NCBI RefSeq assembly: GCF_029227915.1
Contig: NC_079880.1
Span: forward strand, 5,148,001-5,212,000
Source of the DNA: Hydractinia symbiolongicarpus
Lineage: Eukaryota; Cnidaria; Hydrozoa; Anthoathecata; Hydractiniidae
Length of the DNA: 64,000 bases
Direction of reading: 5' to 3'
Shown here: positions 36,501 through 47,169 of the stretch, in pieces
Layout of the letters: every line of letters begins with the position of its first letter
How positions within the stretch are numbered: the stretch's first letter is position 1
Position numbers and translations under genes: made by a program
Notes under the pieces: model-generated
What the model was told of the DNA's origin: nothing
Databases searched by the model: none
The model's input: the letters and a program-made list of their open reading frames with translations, nothing else

Positions 36501-39500
36501 GCGTTTACTCCCTGGGTACTTTCTTTGTATACTTTGGACTATACGGGCCGAGTCCGGGATTTACGGGAAATCGCGGATTTTCGTTTGAGTGCGAATAAAC
36601 TTCTTTTATTCAGCGTCTCATCAAAAATGAAAACATTTTTAAAAACTACAAGTCTCATGCGTTGTAGTGGTGAAAAAATAATTTAAAAAATCGTTCGGAA
36701 AATGAGTTTACTCCCTGGGTACTTTTTTGTATACTTTTGACTATACGGGCCGATTCCGGGGTTTACGGGAAATGGCGGGTTTTCATTTGCCGGCGATTAA
36801 ACTTCTTTTATTCAGCGTCTCATCAAAAATGAAAACATTTTTAAAAATTACAAGTCTCATGCGTTGTAGTGGTGAAAAAATAATTTAAAAAATCGTTCGG
36901 AAAATGAGTTTACTCCCTGGGTAATTTCTTTGTATACTTTTGACTATACGGGCCGAGTCAGGGGTTTACGGGAAATGGCGGGTTTTTGTTTGCCGGCGAT
37001 TTAACTTCTTTTTTTCAGCGTCTCATCAAAAATGAAAACGTTTTTAAAAACTATAAGTCTCATGGGTTTTAGTGGTGAAAAAATAATTTAAAAAATCGTT
37101 CGGGAAATGAGTTTACTCCCTGGGTACTTTCTTTGTATACTTTTGACTATACGGGCCAAGCCGAGATTTACGGGAAATCGCGGGTTTTCGTTTGCCGGCG
37201 ATTAAACTTCTTTTATTCAGCGTTTCATCAAAAATGAAAACATTTTTAAAAACTACAAGTCTTATGCGTTTTAGTGGTGAAAAAATAATTTAAAAAATCG
37301 TTCAGGAAATGAGTTTACTCACAGGGTACTTTCTTTGTATACATTCAACTATACGGGCCAAGCCCCGGATTTACGGGAAAACGCGGGATTTCGTTTGCCG
37401 GCGATTAAACCTCTTTCATTAGGCGTCTCATCAAAAATGAAAACATTTTTGACAACTACAAGTCTCAGCCGTTTTAGTGGTGAAAAAAAAAAATTAAAAA
37501 ATCGTTCGGGAAATGACTTTACTCCCTAGGTACTTTCTTTGTATACATTCGACTATACGGGCCAAGCCGGGGATTTACGGGAAATCGCGGGATTTCGTTG
37601 GCCGGCGATTAAACCTCTTTCATTAAGCGTCTCATCAAATATGAAAACATTTTTGAAAACTACAAGTCTCATGCATTTTAGTGGTGAAAAAATAATTTAA
37701 AAAATCGTTCGGAAAATGCGTTTACTCCCTGGGTACTTTCTTTGTATACTTTGGACTATACGGGCCGAGTCCGGGATTTACGGGAAATCGCGGATTTTCG
37801 TTTGAGTGCGAATAAACTTCTTTTATTCAACGTCTCATCAAAAATGAAAACATTTTTGAAAACTACAAGTCTCATGCGTTGTAGTGGTGAAAAAATAATT
37901 TAAAAAATCGTTCGGAAAATGAGTTTACTCCCTGGGTACTTTTTTGTATACTTTTGACTATACGGGCCGATTCCGGGGTTTACGGGAAATGGCGGGTTTT
38001 CATTTGCCGGCGATTAAACTTCTTTTATTCAGCGTCTCATCAAAAATGAAAACATTTTTAAAAACTACAAGTCTCATGGGTTTTAGTGGTGAAAAAATAA
38101 TTTAAAAAATCGTTCGGGAAATGAGTTTACTCCCTGGGTACTTTCTTTGTATACTTTTGACTATACGGGCCAAGCCGAGATTTACGGGAAAACGCGGGAT
38201 TTCGTTTGCCGGCGATTAAACCTCTTTCATTAGGCGTCTCATCAAAAATGAAAACATTTTGGAAAACTACAAGTCTCATGCGTTTTAGTGGTGAAAAAAT
38301 AATTTAAAAAATCGTTCGGGAAATGAGTTTACTCCCTGGGTACTTTCTTTGTATACTTTTGACTATACGGGCCGAGTCCGGGATTTACCGGAAATGGCGG
38401 ATCTTCGTTTGCCGGCGATTACACTTCTTTTATTCAGCGTCCCATCAATAATGAAAATATTTTTGAAAACTACAAGTCCCATGCGTTTAGTGGTAAAAAA
38501 ATAATATAAAAAATCGTTCGGGAAATGAGTTTACTCCCTGGGTACTTTCTCTGTATACTTTTGACTATACGGGTCGAGTCCGGGGTTTACGGGAAATGGC
38601 GGGTTTTCGTTTGCCGGCGATTAAACTTCTTTTATTCAGCGTCTCATCTAAAATGAAAACATTTTTGAAAACTACAAGTCTCATGCGTTTTAGTGGTGAA
38701 AAGATAATTTAAAAAATCGTTTTGGAAATGAGTTTACTCACAGGGTACTTTCTTTGTAAACATTCGACTATACGGGCCCAGCCCGGTATTTACGGGAAAT
38801 CGCGGGTTTTCGTTTGCTGGCGATTAAGCCACTTTCATTAAGCGTCTCATCAAAATTGAAAACATTTTTAAAAACTACAAGTCTCATGGGCTTTAGTGGT
38901 GAAATAATAATTTAAAAAATCGTTCGGGAAATGAGTTTACTCCCTGGGTACTTTCTTTGAATACTTTTGACTATACGGGACGAGTCCAGGATTTACGGGA
39001 AATCGCAGGTTTTCGTTTGCCGGCGATTAAACTTCTTTTATTCAGCGTCTCATCAAAAATGAAAACATTTTTGAAAACTACAAGTCTCATGCGTTTTAGT
39101 GGTGAAAAAATAATTTAAAAAATCGTTCGGGAAATGAGTTTACTCCCTGGGTGTTTTCTTTGTATACTTTTGACAATACGGGCCGAGTCAGGGATTTACG
39201 GGAAATCGCAGGTTTTCGTTTGCCGGCGATTAAACTTCTTTTATTCAGCGTCTCATCAAAAATGAAAACATTTTTAAAAACTACAAGTCTCATGCATTTT
39301 AGTGGTGAAAAAAAAAATTAAAAAATCGTTCGGGAAATGACTTTACTCCCTAGGTACTTTCTTTGTATACATTCGACTATACGGGCCAAGCCGGGGATTT
39401 ACGGGAAATCGCGGGATTTCGTTGGCCGGCGATTAAACCTCTTTCATTAAGCGTCTCATCAAATATGAAAACATTTTTGAAAACTACAAGTCTCATGCGT

Positions 39501-40179
39501 TTTAGTGGTGAAAAAATAATTTAAAAAATCGTTCGGAAAATGCGTTTACTCCCTGGGTACTTTCTTTGTATACTTTGGACTATACGGGCCGAGTCCGGGA
39601 TTTACGGGAAATCGCGGATTTTCGTTTGAGTGCGAATAAACTTCTTTTATTCAACGTCTCATCAAAAATGAAAACATTTTTGAAAACTACAAGTCTCATG
39701 CGTTGTAGTGGTGAAAAAATAATTTAAAAAATCGTTCGGAAAATGAGTTTACTCCCTGGGTACTTTTTTGTATACTTTTGACTATACGGGCCGATTCCGG
39801 GGTTTACGGGAAATGGCGGGTTTTCATTTGCCGGCGATTAAACTTCTTTTATTCAGCGTCTCATCAAAAATGAAAACATTTTTAAAAACTACAAGTCTCA
39901 TGGGTTTTAGTGGTGAAAAAATAATTTAAAAAATCGTTCGGGAAATGAGTTTACTCCCTGGGTACTTTCTTTGTATACTTTTGACTATACGGGCCAAGCC
40001 GAGATTTACGGGAAAACGCGGGATTTCGTTTGCCGGCGATTAAACCTCTTTCATTAGGCGTCTCATCAAAAATGAAAACATTTTGGAAAACTACAAGTCT
40101 CATGCGTTTTAGTGGTGAAAAAATAATTTAAAAAATCGTTCGGGAAATGAGTTTACTCCCTGGGTACTTTCTTTGTATA
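30600..40179 (+). repeat. 24-monomer tandem duplication (4855 bp)
   Basis: Positions from about 30600 to 35324 recur at about 35455 to 40179 at a constant offset of 4855 (for example 30691 and 35546). Between the copies, 35254-35500 matches 31200-31446 at an offset of 4054, which locates an exchange within monomers that are locally identical. The sequences part at 35325, where TATAG replaces TATAC. Confidence 0.85.
32660..35324 (+). repeat. 9-monomer HOR (1824 bp), one full and one partial copy
   Basis: The unit begins at GACTTTACTCCCTAGG (32659) and restarts at 34483. The second copy stops after about four monomers, near 35324. Marker monomers inside include one with CCATCAATAATGAAAATATT and AATAATATAAAAAATCG, and one with GGGTCGAGTCCGGGG. 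The single-copy precursor in version 1 is about 24774-26597. Confidence 0.82.
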
Positions 40180-41150
40180 CTTTTGACTATACGGGCCGAG
40201 TCCGGGATTTACCGGAAATGGCGGATCTTCGTTTGCCGGCGATTACACTTCTTTTATTCAGCGTCCCATCAATAATGAAAATATTTTTGAAAACTACAAG
40301 TCCCATGCGTTTAGTGGTAAAAAAATAATATAAAAAATCGTTCGGGAAATGAGTTTACTCCCTGGGTACTTTCTCTGTATACTTTTGACTATACGGGTCG
40401 AGTCCGGGGTTTACGGGAAATGGCGGGTTTTCGTTTGCCGGCGATGAAACTTCTTTTATTCAGCGTCTCATCTAAAATGAAAACATTTTTGAAAACTACA
40501 AGTCTCATGCGTTTTAGTGGTGAAAAGATAATTTAAAAAATCGTTTTGGAAATGAGTTTACTCACAGGGTACTTTCTTTGTAAACATTCGACTATACGGG
40601 CCCAGCCCGGTATTTACGGGAAATCGCGGGTTTTTGTTTGCTGGCGATTAAGCCACTTTCATTAAGCGTCTCATCAAAAATGAAAACATTTTTAAAAACT
40701 ACAAGTCTCATGGGCTTTAGTGGTGAAATAATAATTTAAAAAATCGTTCGGGAAATGAGTTTACTCCCTGGGTACTTTCTTTGAATACTTTTGACTATAC
40801 GGGACGAGTCCAGGATTTACGGGAAATCGCAGGTTTTCGTTTGCCGGCGATTAAACTTCTTTTATTCAGCGTCTCATCAAAAATGAAAACATTTTTGAAA
40901 ACTACAAGTCTCATGCGTTTTAGTGGTGAAAAAATAATTTAAAAAATCGTTCGGGAAATGAGTTTACTCCCTGGGTGTTTTCTTTGTATACTTTTGACAA
41001 TACGGGCCGAGTCAGGGATTTACGGGAAATCGCAGGTTTTCGTTTGCCGGCGATTAAACTTCTTTTATTCAGCGTCTCATCAAAAATGAAAACATTTTTA
41101 AAAACTACAAGTCTCATGCATTTTAGTGGTGTAAAAAAAAATTAAAAAAT
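37515..41150 (+). repeat. 9-monomer HOR (1824 bp), two copies
   Basis: About 37515-39338 and 39339-41150 match at an offset of 1824, each with the same marker monomers as 32660-34483. At about 41140-41163 the sequence changes from GACTTTACTCCC to GAGTTTACTACC and continues as the tail of the 39-mer. Confidence 0.82.
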
Positions 41151-41739
41151 CGTTCGGGAAATGAGTTTACTACCTAGGTACTTTCTTTGTATACATTCGA
41201 CTATACGGGCCAAGCCCGGGATTTACGGGAAATCGCGGGATTTCGTTTGTAGGCGATTAAACCTCTTTTATTCAGCGTCTCATCAAATATGAAAACATTT
41301 TTGAAAACTACAAGTCTCATGCGTTTTAGTGGGGAAAAAGTAATTTAAAAAATCGTTCGGGAAATGAGTTTACTCCCTGGGTGCTTTCTTTGTATACATT
41401 TGACTATACAGGCCGAGTCCGGGATTTACGGGAAATCGCAGGTTTTCGTTTGCCGGCGATTAAACTTCTTTTATTCAGCGTCTCATCAAAAATGAAAACA
41501 TTTTTGAAAACTACAAGTCTCATGCGTTTTAGTGGTGAAAAAATAATTTAAAAAATCGTTCGGGAAATGAGTTTACTCCCTGGGTACTTTCTTTGTATAC
41601 TTTTGACAATACGGGCCGAGTCAGGGATTTACGGGAAATCGCAGGTTTTCGTTTGCCGGCTATTAAACTTCTTTTATTCAGCGTCTCATCAAAAATGAAA
41701 ACATTTTTAAAAACTACAAGTCTCATGCGTTTTAGTGCT

Positions 41740-44150
41740 GAAAAAAAATATTAAAAAATCGTTCGGGAAATGAGTTTACTCCCTAGGTACTTTCTTTGTA
41801 TACATTCGACTATACAGGCCAAGCCCGGGATTTACGGGAAATCGCGGGATTTCGTTTGCCTGCGATTAAACGTCTTTTATTCAGCGTCTCATCAAATATG
41901 AAAACATTTTTGAAAACTACAAGTCTCATGCGTTTTAGTGGTGAAAATATAATTTAAAAAATCGTTCGGAAAATGAGTTTACTCCCTGGGTACTTTCTTT
42001 GTATACTTTGGACTATACGGGCCGAGTCCGGGATTTACGGGAAATCGCGGATTTTCGTTTGAGTGCGAATAAACTTCTTTTATTCAGCGTCTCATCAAAA
42101 ATGAAAATATTTTTGAAAACTACAAGTCTCATGCGTTGTAGTGGTGAAAAAATAATTTAAAAAATCGTTCGGAAAATGAGTTTACTCCCTGGGTACTTTC
42201 TTTGTATACTTTTGACTATACGGGCCAAGTCCGGGGTTTACTTGAAATGGCGGGTTTTCGTTTGCCGGCGATTAAACTTCTTTTATTCAGCGTCTCATCA
42301 AAAATGAAAACATTTTTAAAAACTACAAGTCTCATGCGTTGTAGTGGTGAAAAAATAATTTAAAAAATCGTTCGGAAAATGAGTTTACTCCCTGGATAAT
42401 TTCTTTGTATACTTTTGACTATACGGGCCGAGTCATGGGTTTACGGGAAATGGCGGGATTTCGTTTGCCGGCGATTTAACTTCTTTTTTTCAGCGTCTCA
42501 TCAAAAATGAAATCATTTTTAAAAACTATAAGTCTCATGGGTTTTAGTGGTGAAATAATATTTTAAAAAATCGTTCGGAAAATGAGTTTACATCCCGGGT
42601 ACTTTCTTTACTATACGTGCCGAGTCCGGCATTTACGGGAAATCGCAGGTTTTCGTTTGCCGGCGATTAAACTTCTTTTATTCAGCGTCTCATCAAAAAT
42701 GAAAACATTTTTGAAAACTACAAGTGTCATGCGTTTTAGTGGTGAAAAAATAATTTAAAAAATCGTTCGGGAAATGAGTTTATTCCCTGGGTACTTTCTT
42801 TGTATACTTTTGACAATACGGGCCGAGTCCGGGATTTACGGGAAATCGCAGGTTTTCGTTTGCCGGCGATTAAACTTCTTTTATTCAGCGTCTCATCAAA
42901 AATGAAAACATTTTTGAAAACTACAAGTCTCATGCGTTTTAGTAGTGAAAAAAAATATTAAAAAATCGTTCGGGAAATGAGTTTACTTCCTAGGTACTTT
43001 CTTTGTATGCATTCGACTATACGGGCCAAGCCCGGGATTTACGGGAAATCGCGGGATTTCGTTTGCCGGCGATTAAACGTCTTTTATTCAGCGTCTCATC
43101 AAATATGAAAACATTTTTGAAAACTACAAGTCTCATGCGTTTTAGTGGTGAAAATATAATTTAAAAAATCGTTCGGAAAATGAGTTTACTCCCTGGGTAC
43201 TTTCTTTGTATACTTTGGACTATACGGGCCGAGTCCGGGATTTACGGGAAATCGCGGATTTTCGTTTGAGTGCGAATAAACTTCTTTTATTCAGCGTCTC
43301 ATCAAAAATGAAAATATTTTTGAAAACTACAAGTCTCATGCGTTGTAGTGGTGAAAAAATAATTTAAAAAATCGTTCGGAAAATGAGTTTACTCCCTGGG
43401 TACTTTCTTTGTATACTTTTGACTATACGGGCCGAGTCCGGGGTTTACGGGAAATGGCGGGTTTTCGTTTACCGGCGATTAAACTTCTTTTATTCAGCGT
43501 CTCATCAAAAATGAAAACATTTTTAAAAACTACAAGTCTCATGCGTTGTAGTGGTGAAAAAATAATTTAAAAAATCGTTCGGAAAATGAGTTTACTCCCT
43601 GGGTAATTTCTTTGTATACTTTTGACTATACGGGCCGAGTCATGGGTTTACGGGAAATGGCGGGATTTCGTTTGCCGGCGATTTAACTTCTTTTTTTCAG
43701 CGTCTCATCAAAAATGAAATCATTTTTAAAAACTATAAGTCTCATGGGTTTTAGTGGTGAAATAATAATTTAAAAAATCGTTCGCGAAATGAGATTACAT
43801 CCCGGGTACTTTCTTTACTATACGTGCCGAGTCCGGCATTTACGGGAAATCGCAGGTTTTCGATTGCCGGCGATTAAACTTCTTTTATTCAGCGTCTCAT
43901 CAAAAATGAAAACATTTTTGAAAACTACAAGTGTCATGCGTTTTAGTGGTGAAAAAATAATTTAAAAAATCGTTCGGGAAATGAGTTTATTCCCTGGGTA
44001 CTTTCTTTGTATACTTTTGACAATACGGGCCGAGTCCGGGATTTACGGGAAATCGCAGGTTTTCGTTTGCCGGCGATTAAACTTCTTTTATTCAGCGTCT
44101 CATCAAAAATGAAAACATTTTTAAAAACTACAAGTCTAATGCGTTTTAGT
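41740..44150 (+). repeat. 6-monomer tandem duplication (1207 bp)
   Basis: Positions 41871 and 43078 (CGTCTTTTATTC) and 42721 and 43928 (CAAGTGTCATGCG) are both 1207 apart. The period is shorter than 6 x 203 because one unit is the 192-bp deletion monomer. The copies differ at a few sites (GACTATACAGG/GACTATACGGG, CTTGAAATGG/CGGGAAATGG). Confidence 0.82.
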
Positions 44151-44218
44151 CGTGAAAAAAAAAATTAAAAAATCGTTCGGGAAATGAGTTTACTCCCTAG
44201 GTACTTTCTTTGTATACA

Positions 44219-44232
44219 TTCGACTATACGGG
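44219..44232 (+). other. CENP-B-box-like motif, off by one base
   Basis: TTCGACTATACGGG resembles the conserved core of the CENP-B box (TTCG, 4 nt, A, 2 nt, CGGG) but has 3 nt rather than 4 between TTCG and A. It occurs only in class A monomers; class B has TTTTGACTATACGGG. The resemblance may be chance, and the spacing change would be expected to matter for binding. Confidence 0.2.
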
Positions 44233-44430
44233 CCAAGCCCGGGATTTACGGGAAATCGCGGGATTTCGTTTGCCGGCGATTAAACCTCTTTCATTAAGCG
44301 TCTCATCAAATATGAAAACATTTTTGAAAACTACAAGTCTCATGCGTTTTAGTGGTGAAAAGATAATTTAAAAAATCGTTTTGGAAATGAGTTTACTCAC
44401 AGGGTACTTTCTTTGTAAACATTCGACTAT
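44227..44430 (+). repeat. Example of class A monomer sequence
   Basis: This stretch shows the second main monomer class: ACATTCGACTATACGGGCCAA joined to GCCCGGGATT, GCGGGATTTCG and CCTCTTTCATTAAGCG. Class B has CTTTTGAC, GCCGAGTCCGGG, GCAGG and CTTCTTTTATTCAGCG at the same positions. The two sets of variants are usually linked within a monomer. Both classes exist in both arms, so the split predates the orientation switch. Hybrids joining the halves occur and mark exchange points (for example near 45241). Confidence 0.85.
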
Positions 44431-44913
44431 ACGGGCCAAGCCCGGGATTTACGGGAAATCGCGGGTTTTTGTTTGCTGGCGATTAAACCACTTTCATTAA
44501 GCGTCTCATCAAAAATGAAAACATTTTTAAAAACTACAAGTCTCATGGGCTTTAGTGGTGAAATAATAATTTAAAAAATCGTTTGGGAAATGAGTTTACT
44601 CCCTGGGTACTTTCTTTGTATACTTTTGACTACACGGGCCAAGTCCAGGATTTACGGGAAATCGCAGGTTTCGTTTGCCGGCGATTAAACTTCTTTTATT
44701 CAGCGTCTCATCAAAAATGAAAACATTTTCAAAAACTACAAGTCTCATGCGTTTTAGTGGTGAAAAAGTAATTTAAAAAATCGTTTGAGAAATGAGTTTA
44801 CTCCCTGGGTACTTTCTTTGTATACTTTTGACTATACGGGCCGAGTCCGGGATTTACGGGAAATCGCAGGTTTTCGTTTGCCGGCGATTAAACTTCTTTT
44901 ATTCAGCGTCTCA

Positions 44914-44935
44914 TCAAAAATGAAAACATTTTTGA
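44914..44935. other. Perfect 9-bp dyad present in most monomers
   Basis: TCAAAAATG (44914-44922), four A residues, then CATTTTTGA (44927-44935) form a perfect inverted repeat with a 4-nt loop. In the left arm the loop reads TTTT. Monomers with TTTTTAAAA instead of TTTTTGAAA keep a 7-bp stem, and ATCAAATATG variants weaken it. It is the strongest secondary-structure element in the unit. Confidence 0.85.
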
Positions 44936-44996
44936 AAACTACAAGTCTCATGCGTTTTAGTGGTGAAAAAATAATTTAAAAAATCGTTCGGGAAAT

Positions 44997-45199
44997 GAGT
45001 TTACTCCCTGGGTACTTTCTTTGTATACTTTTGACAATACGGGCCGAGTCCGGGATTTACGGGAAATCGCAGGTTTTCGTTTGCCGGCGATTAAACTTCT
45101 TTTATTCAGCGTCTCATCAAATATGAAAACATTTTTGAAAACTACAAGTCTCATGCGTTTTAGTGGTGAAAAAATAATTTAAAAAATCGTTCGGAAAAT
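44997..45199 (+). repeat. Representative 203-bp monomer (class B)
   Basis: One full unit, taken from one GAGTTTACTCCC to the next. In order it holds the GTATAC-CTTTTGAC segment, a GC-rich core (GCCGAGTCCGGGATTTACGG, then CGCAGG), TTTGCCGGCGATTAAAC, CTTCTTTTATTCAGCGTC, an A/T dyad region, ACAAGTCTCATGCGTTTTAG, and the A-rich tract AAAAAATAATTTAAAAAATC. By count it has 75 G+C of 203 bases (37%) and 12 CpG dinucleotides. Because 203 is not a multiple of three, any reading frame changes phase at each monomer. The start phase is my convention. Confidence 0.93.
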
Positions 45200-45242
45200 G
45201 AGTTTACTCCCTGGGTACTTTCTTTGTATACTTTTGACAATA

Positions 45243-45255
45243 CGGGCCAAGCCCG
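45243..45255. other. CGGGC-CAA-GCCCG dyad of class A monomers
   Basis: This is a perfect 5-bp GC stem with a 3-nt loop in the GC-rich core. Class B monomers have CGGGC-CGA-GTCCG at this site, with one pairing mismatch. The site sits next to a second small dyad, GATTT-ACGGG-AAATC. The 177-bp monomers have lost both. Confidence 0.8.
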
Positions 45256-46241
45256 GGATTTACGGGAAATCGCGGGATTTCGTTTGCCGGCGATTAAACC
45301 TCTTTCATTAAGCGTCTCATCAAATATGAAAACATTTTTGAAAACTACAAGTCTCATGCGTTTTAGTGGTGAAAAGATAATTTAAAAAATCGTTTTGGAA
45401 ATGAGTTTACTCACAGGGTACTTTCTTTGTAAACATTCGACTATACGGGCCAAGCCCGGGATTTACGGGAAATCGCGGGTTTTTGTTTGCTGGCGATTAA
45501 ACCACTTTCATTAAGCGTCTCATCAAAAATGAAAACATTTTTAAAAACTACAAGTCTCATGGGCTTTAGTGGTGAAATAATAATTTAAAAAATCGTTTGG
45601 GAAATGAGTTTACTCCCTGGGTACTTTCTTTGTATACTTTTGACTACACGGGCCAAGTCCAGGATTTACGGGAAATCGCAGGTTTCGTTTGCCGGCGATT
45701 AAACTTCTTTTATTCAGCGTCTCATCAAAAATGAAAACATTTTCAAAAACTACAAGTCTCATGCGTTTTAGTGGTGAAAAAGTAATTTAAAAAATCGTTT
45801 GAGAAATGAGTTTACTCCCTGGGTACTTTCTTTGTATACTTTTGACTATACGGGCCGAGTCCGGGATTTACGGGAAATCGCAGGTTTTCGTTTGCCGGCG
45901 ATTAAACTTCTTTTATTCAGCGTCTCATCAAAAATGAAAACATTTTTGAAAACTACAAGTCTCATGCGTTTTAGTGGTGAAAAAATAATTTAAAAAATCG
46001 TTCGGGAAATGAGTTTACTCCCTGGGTACTTTCTTTGTATACTTTTGACAATACGGGCCGAGTCCGGGATTTACGGGAAATCGCAGGTTTTCGTTTGCCG
46101 GCGATTAAACTTCTTTTATTCAGCGTCTCATCAAATATGAAAACATTTTTGAAAACTACAAGTCTCATGCGTTTTAGTGGTGAAAAAATAATTTAAAAAA
46201 TCGTTCGGAAAATGAGTTTACTCCCTGGGTACTTTCTTTGT

Positions 46242-47169
46242 ATACTTTGGACTATACGGGCCAAGTCCGGGATTTACGGGAAATCGCGGATTTTCGTTTG
46301 AGTGCGAATAAACTTCTTTTTTTCAGCGTCTCATCAAAAATAAAAATATTTTTGAAAACTACAAGTCTCATGCGTTGTAGTGGTGAAAAAATAATTTAAA
46401 AAATCGTTCGGAAAATGAGTTTACTCCCTGGGTACTTTCTTTGTATACTTTTGACTATACGGGCCGAGTCCGGGGTTTACGGGAAATGGCGGGTTTTCGT
46501 TTGCCGGCGATTAAACTTCTTTTATTCAGCGTCTCATCAAAAATGAAAACATTTTTAAAAACTACAAGTCTCATGCGTTGTAGTGGTGAAAAAATAATTT
46601 AAAAAATCGTTCGGAAAATGAGTTTACTCCCTGGGTACTTTCTTTGTATACTTTTGACTATACGGGCCGAGTCATGGGTTTACGGGAAATGGCGGGATTT
46701 CGTTTGCCGGCAATTTAACTTCTTTTTTTCAGCGCCTCAACAAAAATGAAAACATTTTTAAAAACTATAAGTCTCATGCGTTTTAGTGGTGAAAAGATAA
46801 TTTAAAAAATCGTTTTGGAAATGAGTTTACTCACAGGGTACTTTCTTTGTAAACATTCGACTATACGGGCCAAGCCCGGGATTTACGGGAAATCGCGGGT
46901 TTTTGTTTGCTGGCGATTAAACCACTTTCATTAAGCGTCTCATCAAAAATGAAAACATTTTTAAAAACTACAAGTCTCATGGGCTTTAGTGGTGAAATAA
47001 TAATTTAAAAAATCGTTTGGGAAATGAGTTTACTCCCTGGGTACTTTCTTTGTATACTTTTGACTATACGGGCCAAGTCCAGGATTTACGGGAAATCGCA
47101 GGTTTCGTTTGCCGGCGATTAAACTTCTTTTATTCAGCGTCTCATCAAAAATGAAAACATTTTCAAAAA
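46242..47169 (+). repeat. Monomers linking two 5-mer HORs
   Basis: Three monomers of the TTTGGAC/GAGTGCGAATAAAC, GCGTTGTAG and GATTTAACTTC types are followed at 46791 by a return to the GAAAAGATAATTT marker. From about 46780 to 47640 the sequence matches 45360-46220 at an offset of 1420 (seven monomers), a third partial copy of the upstream 5-mer. Confidence 0.72.

Larger units (their letters stand above)
29161..42945 (+). repeat. ~39-monomer HOR, version 2, internally expanded
   Basis: This begins as 20461 does and ends as 28380 does, but is about 13.8 kb rather than 7.9 kb. The extra length comes from a 24-monomer duplication (4855 bp) and extra 9-monomer copies (1824 bp). The tail from about 41134 rejoins version 1 at an offset of 14567. 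Confidence 0.82.
44227..46241 (+). repeat. 5-monomer tandem duplication (1014 bp)
   Basis: Copies run from about 44227 to 45240 and from 45241 to 46241. The shared marker GAAAAGATAATTTAAAAAAT starts at 44357 and 45371. The second copy begins inside a hybrid monomer with CTTTTGACAATAC (class B) joined to GGGCCAAGCCCGGG (class A), which marks the exchange point. Confidence 0.85.

Noticed and set aside
44957-45154. A recurring open frame of about 65 codons, beginning MRLVVFKN and ending FKLFFHH, on the minus strand of many right-arm monomers
   Set aside because: It is the satellite monomer read in one open frame. It recurs because the DNA repeats, has no upstream gene signals, and ends where the 203-bp period (not divisible by three) shifts the frame. 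No known domain is visible.
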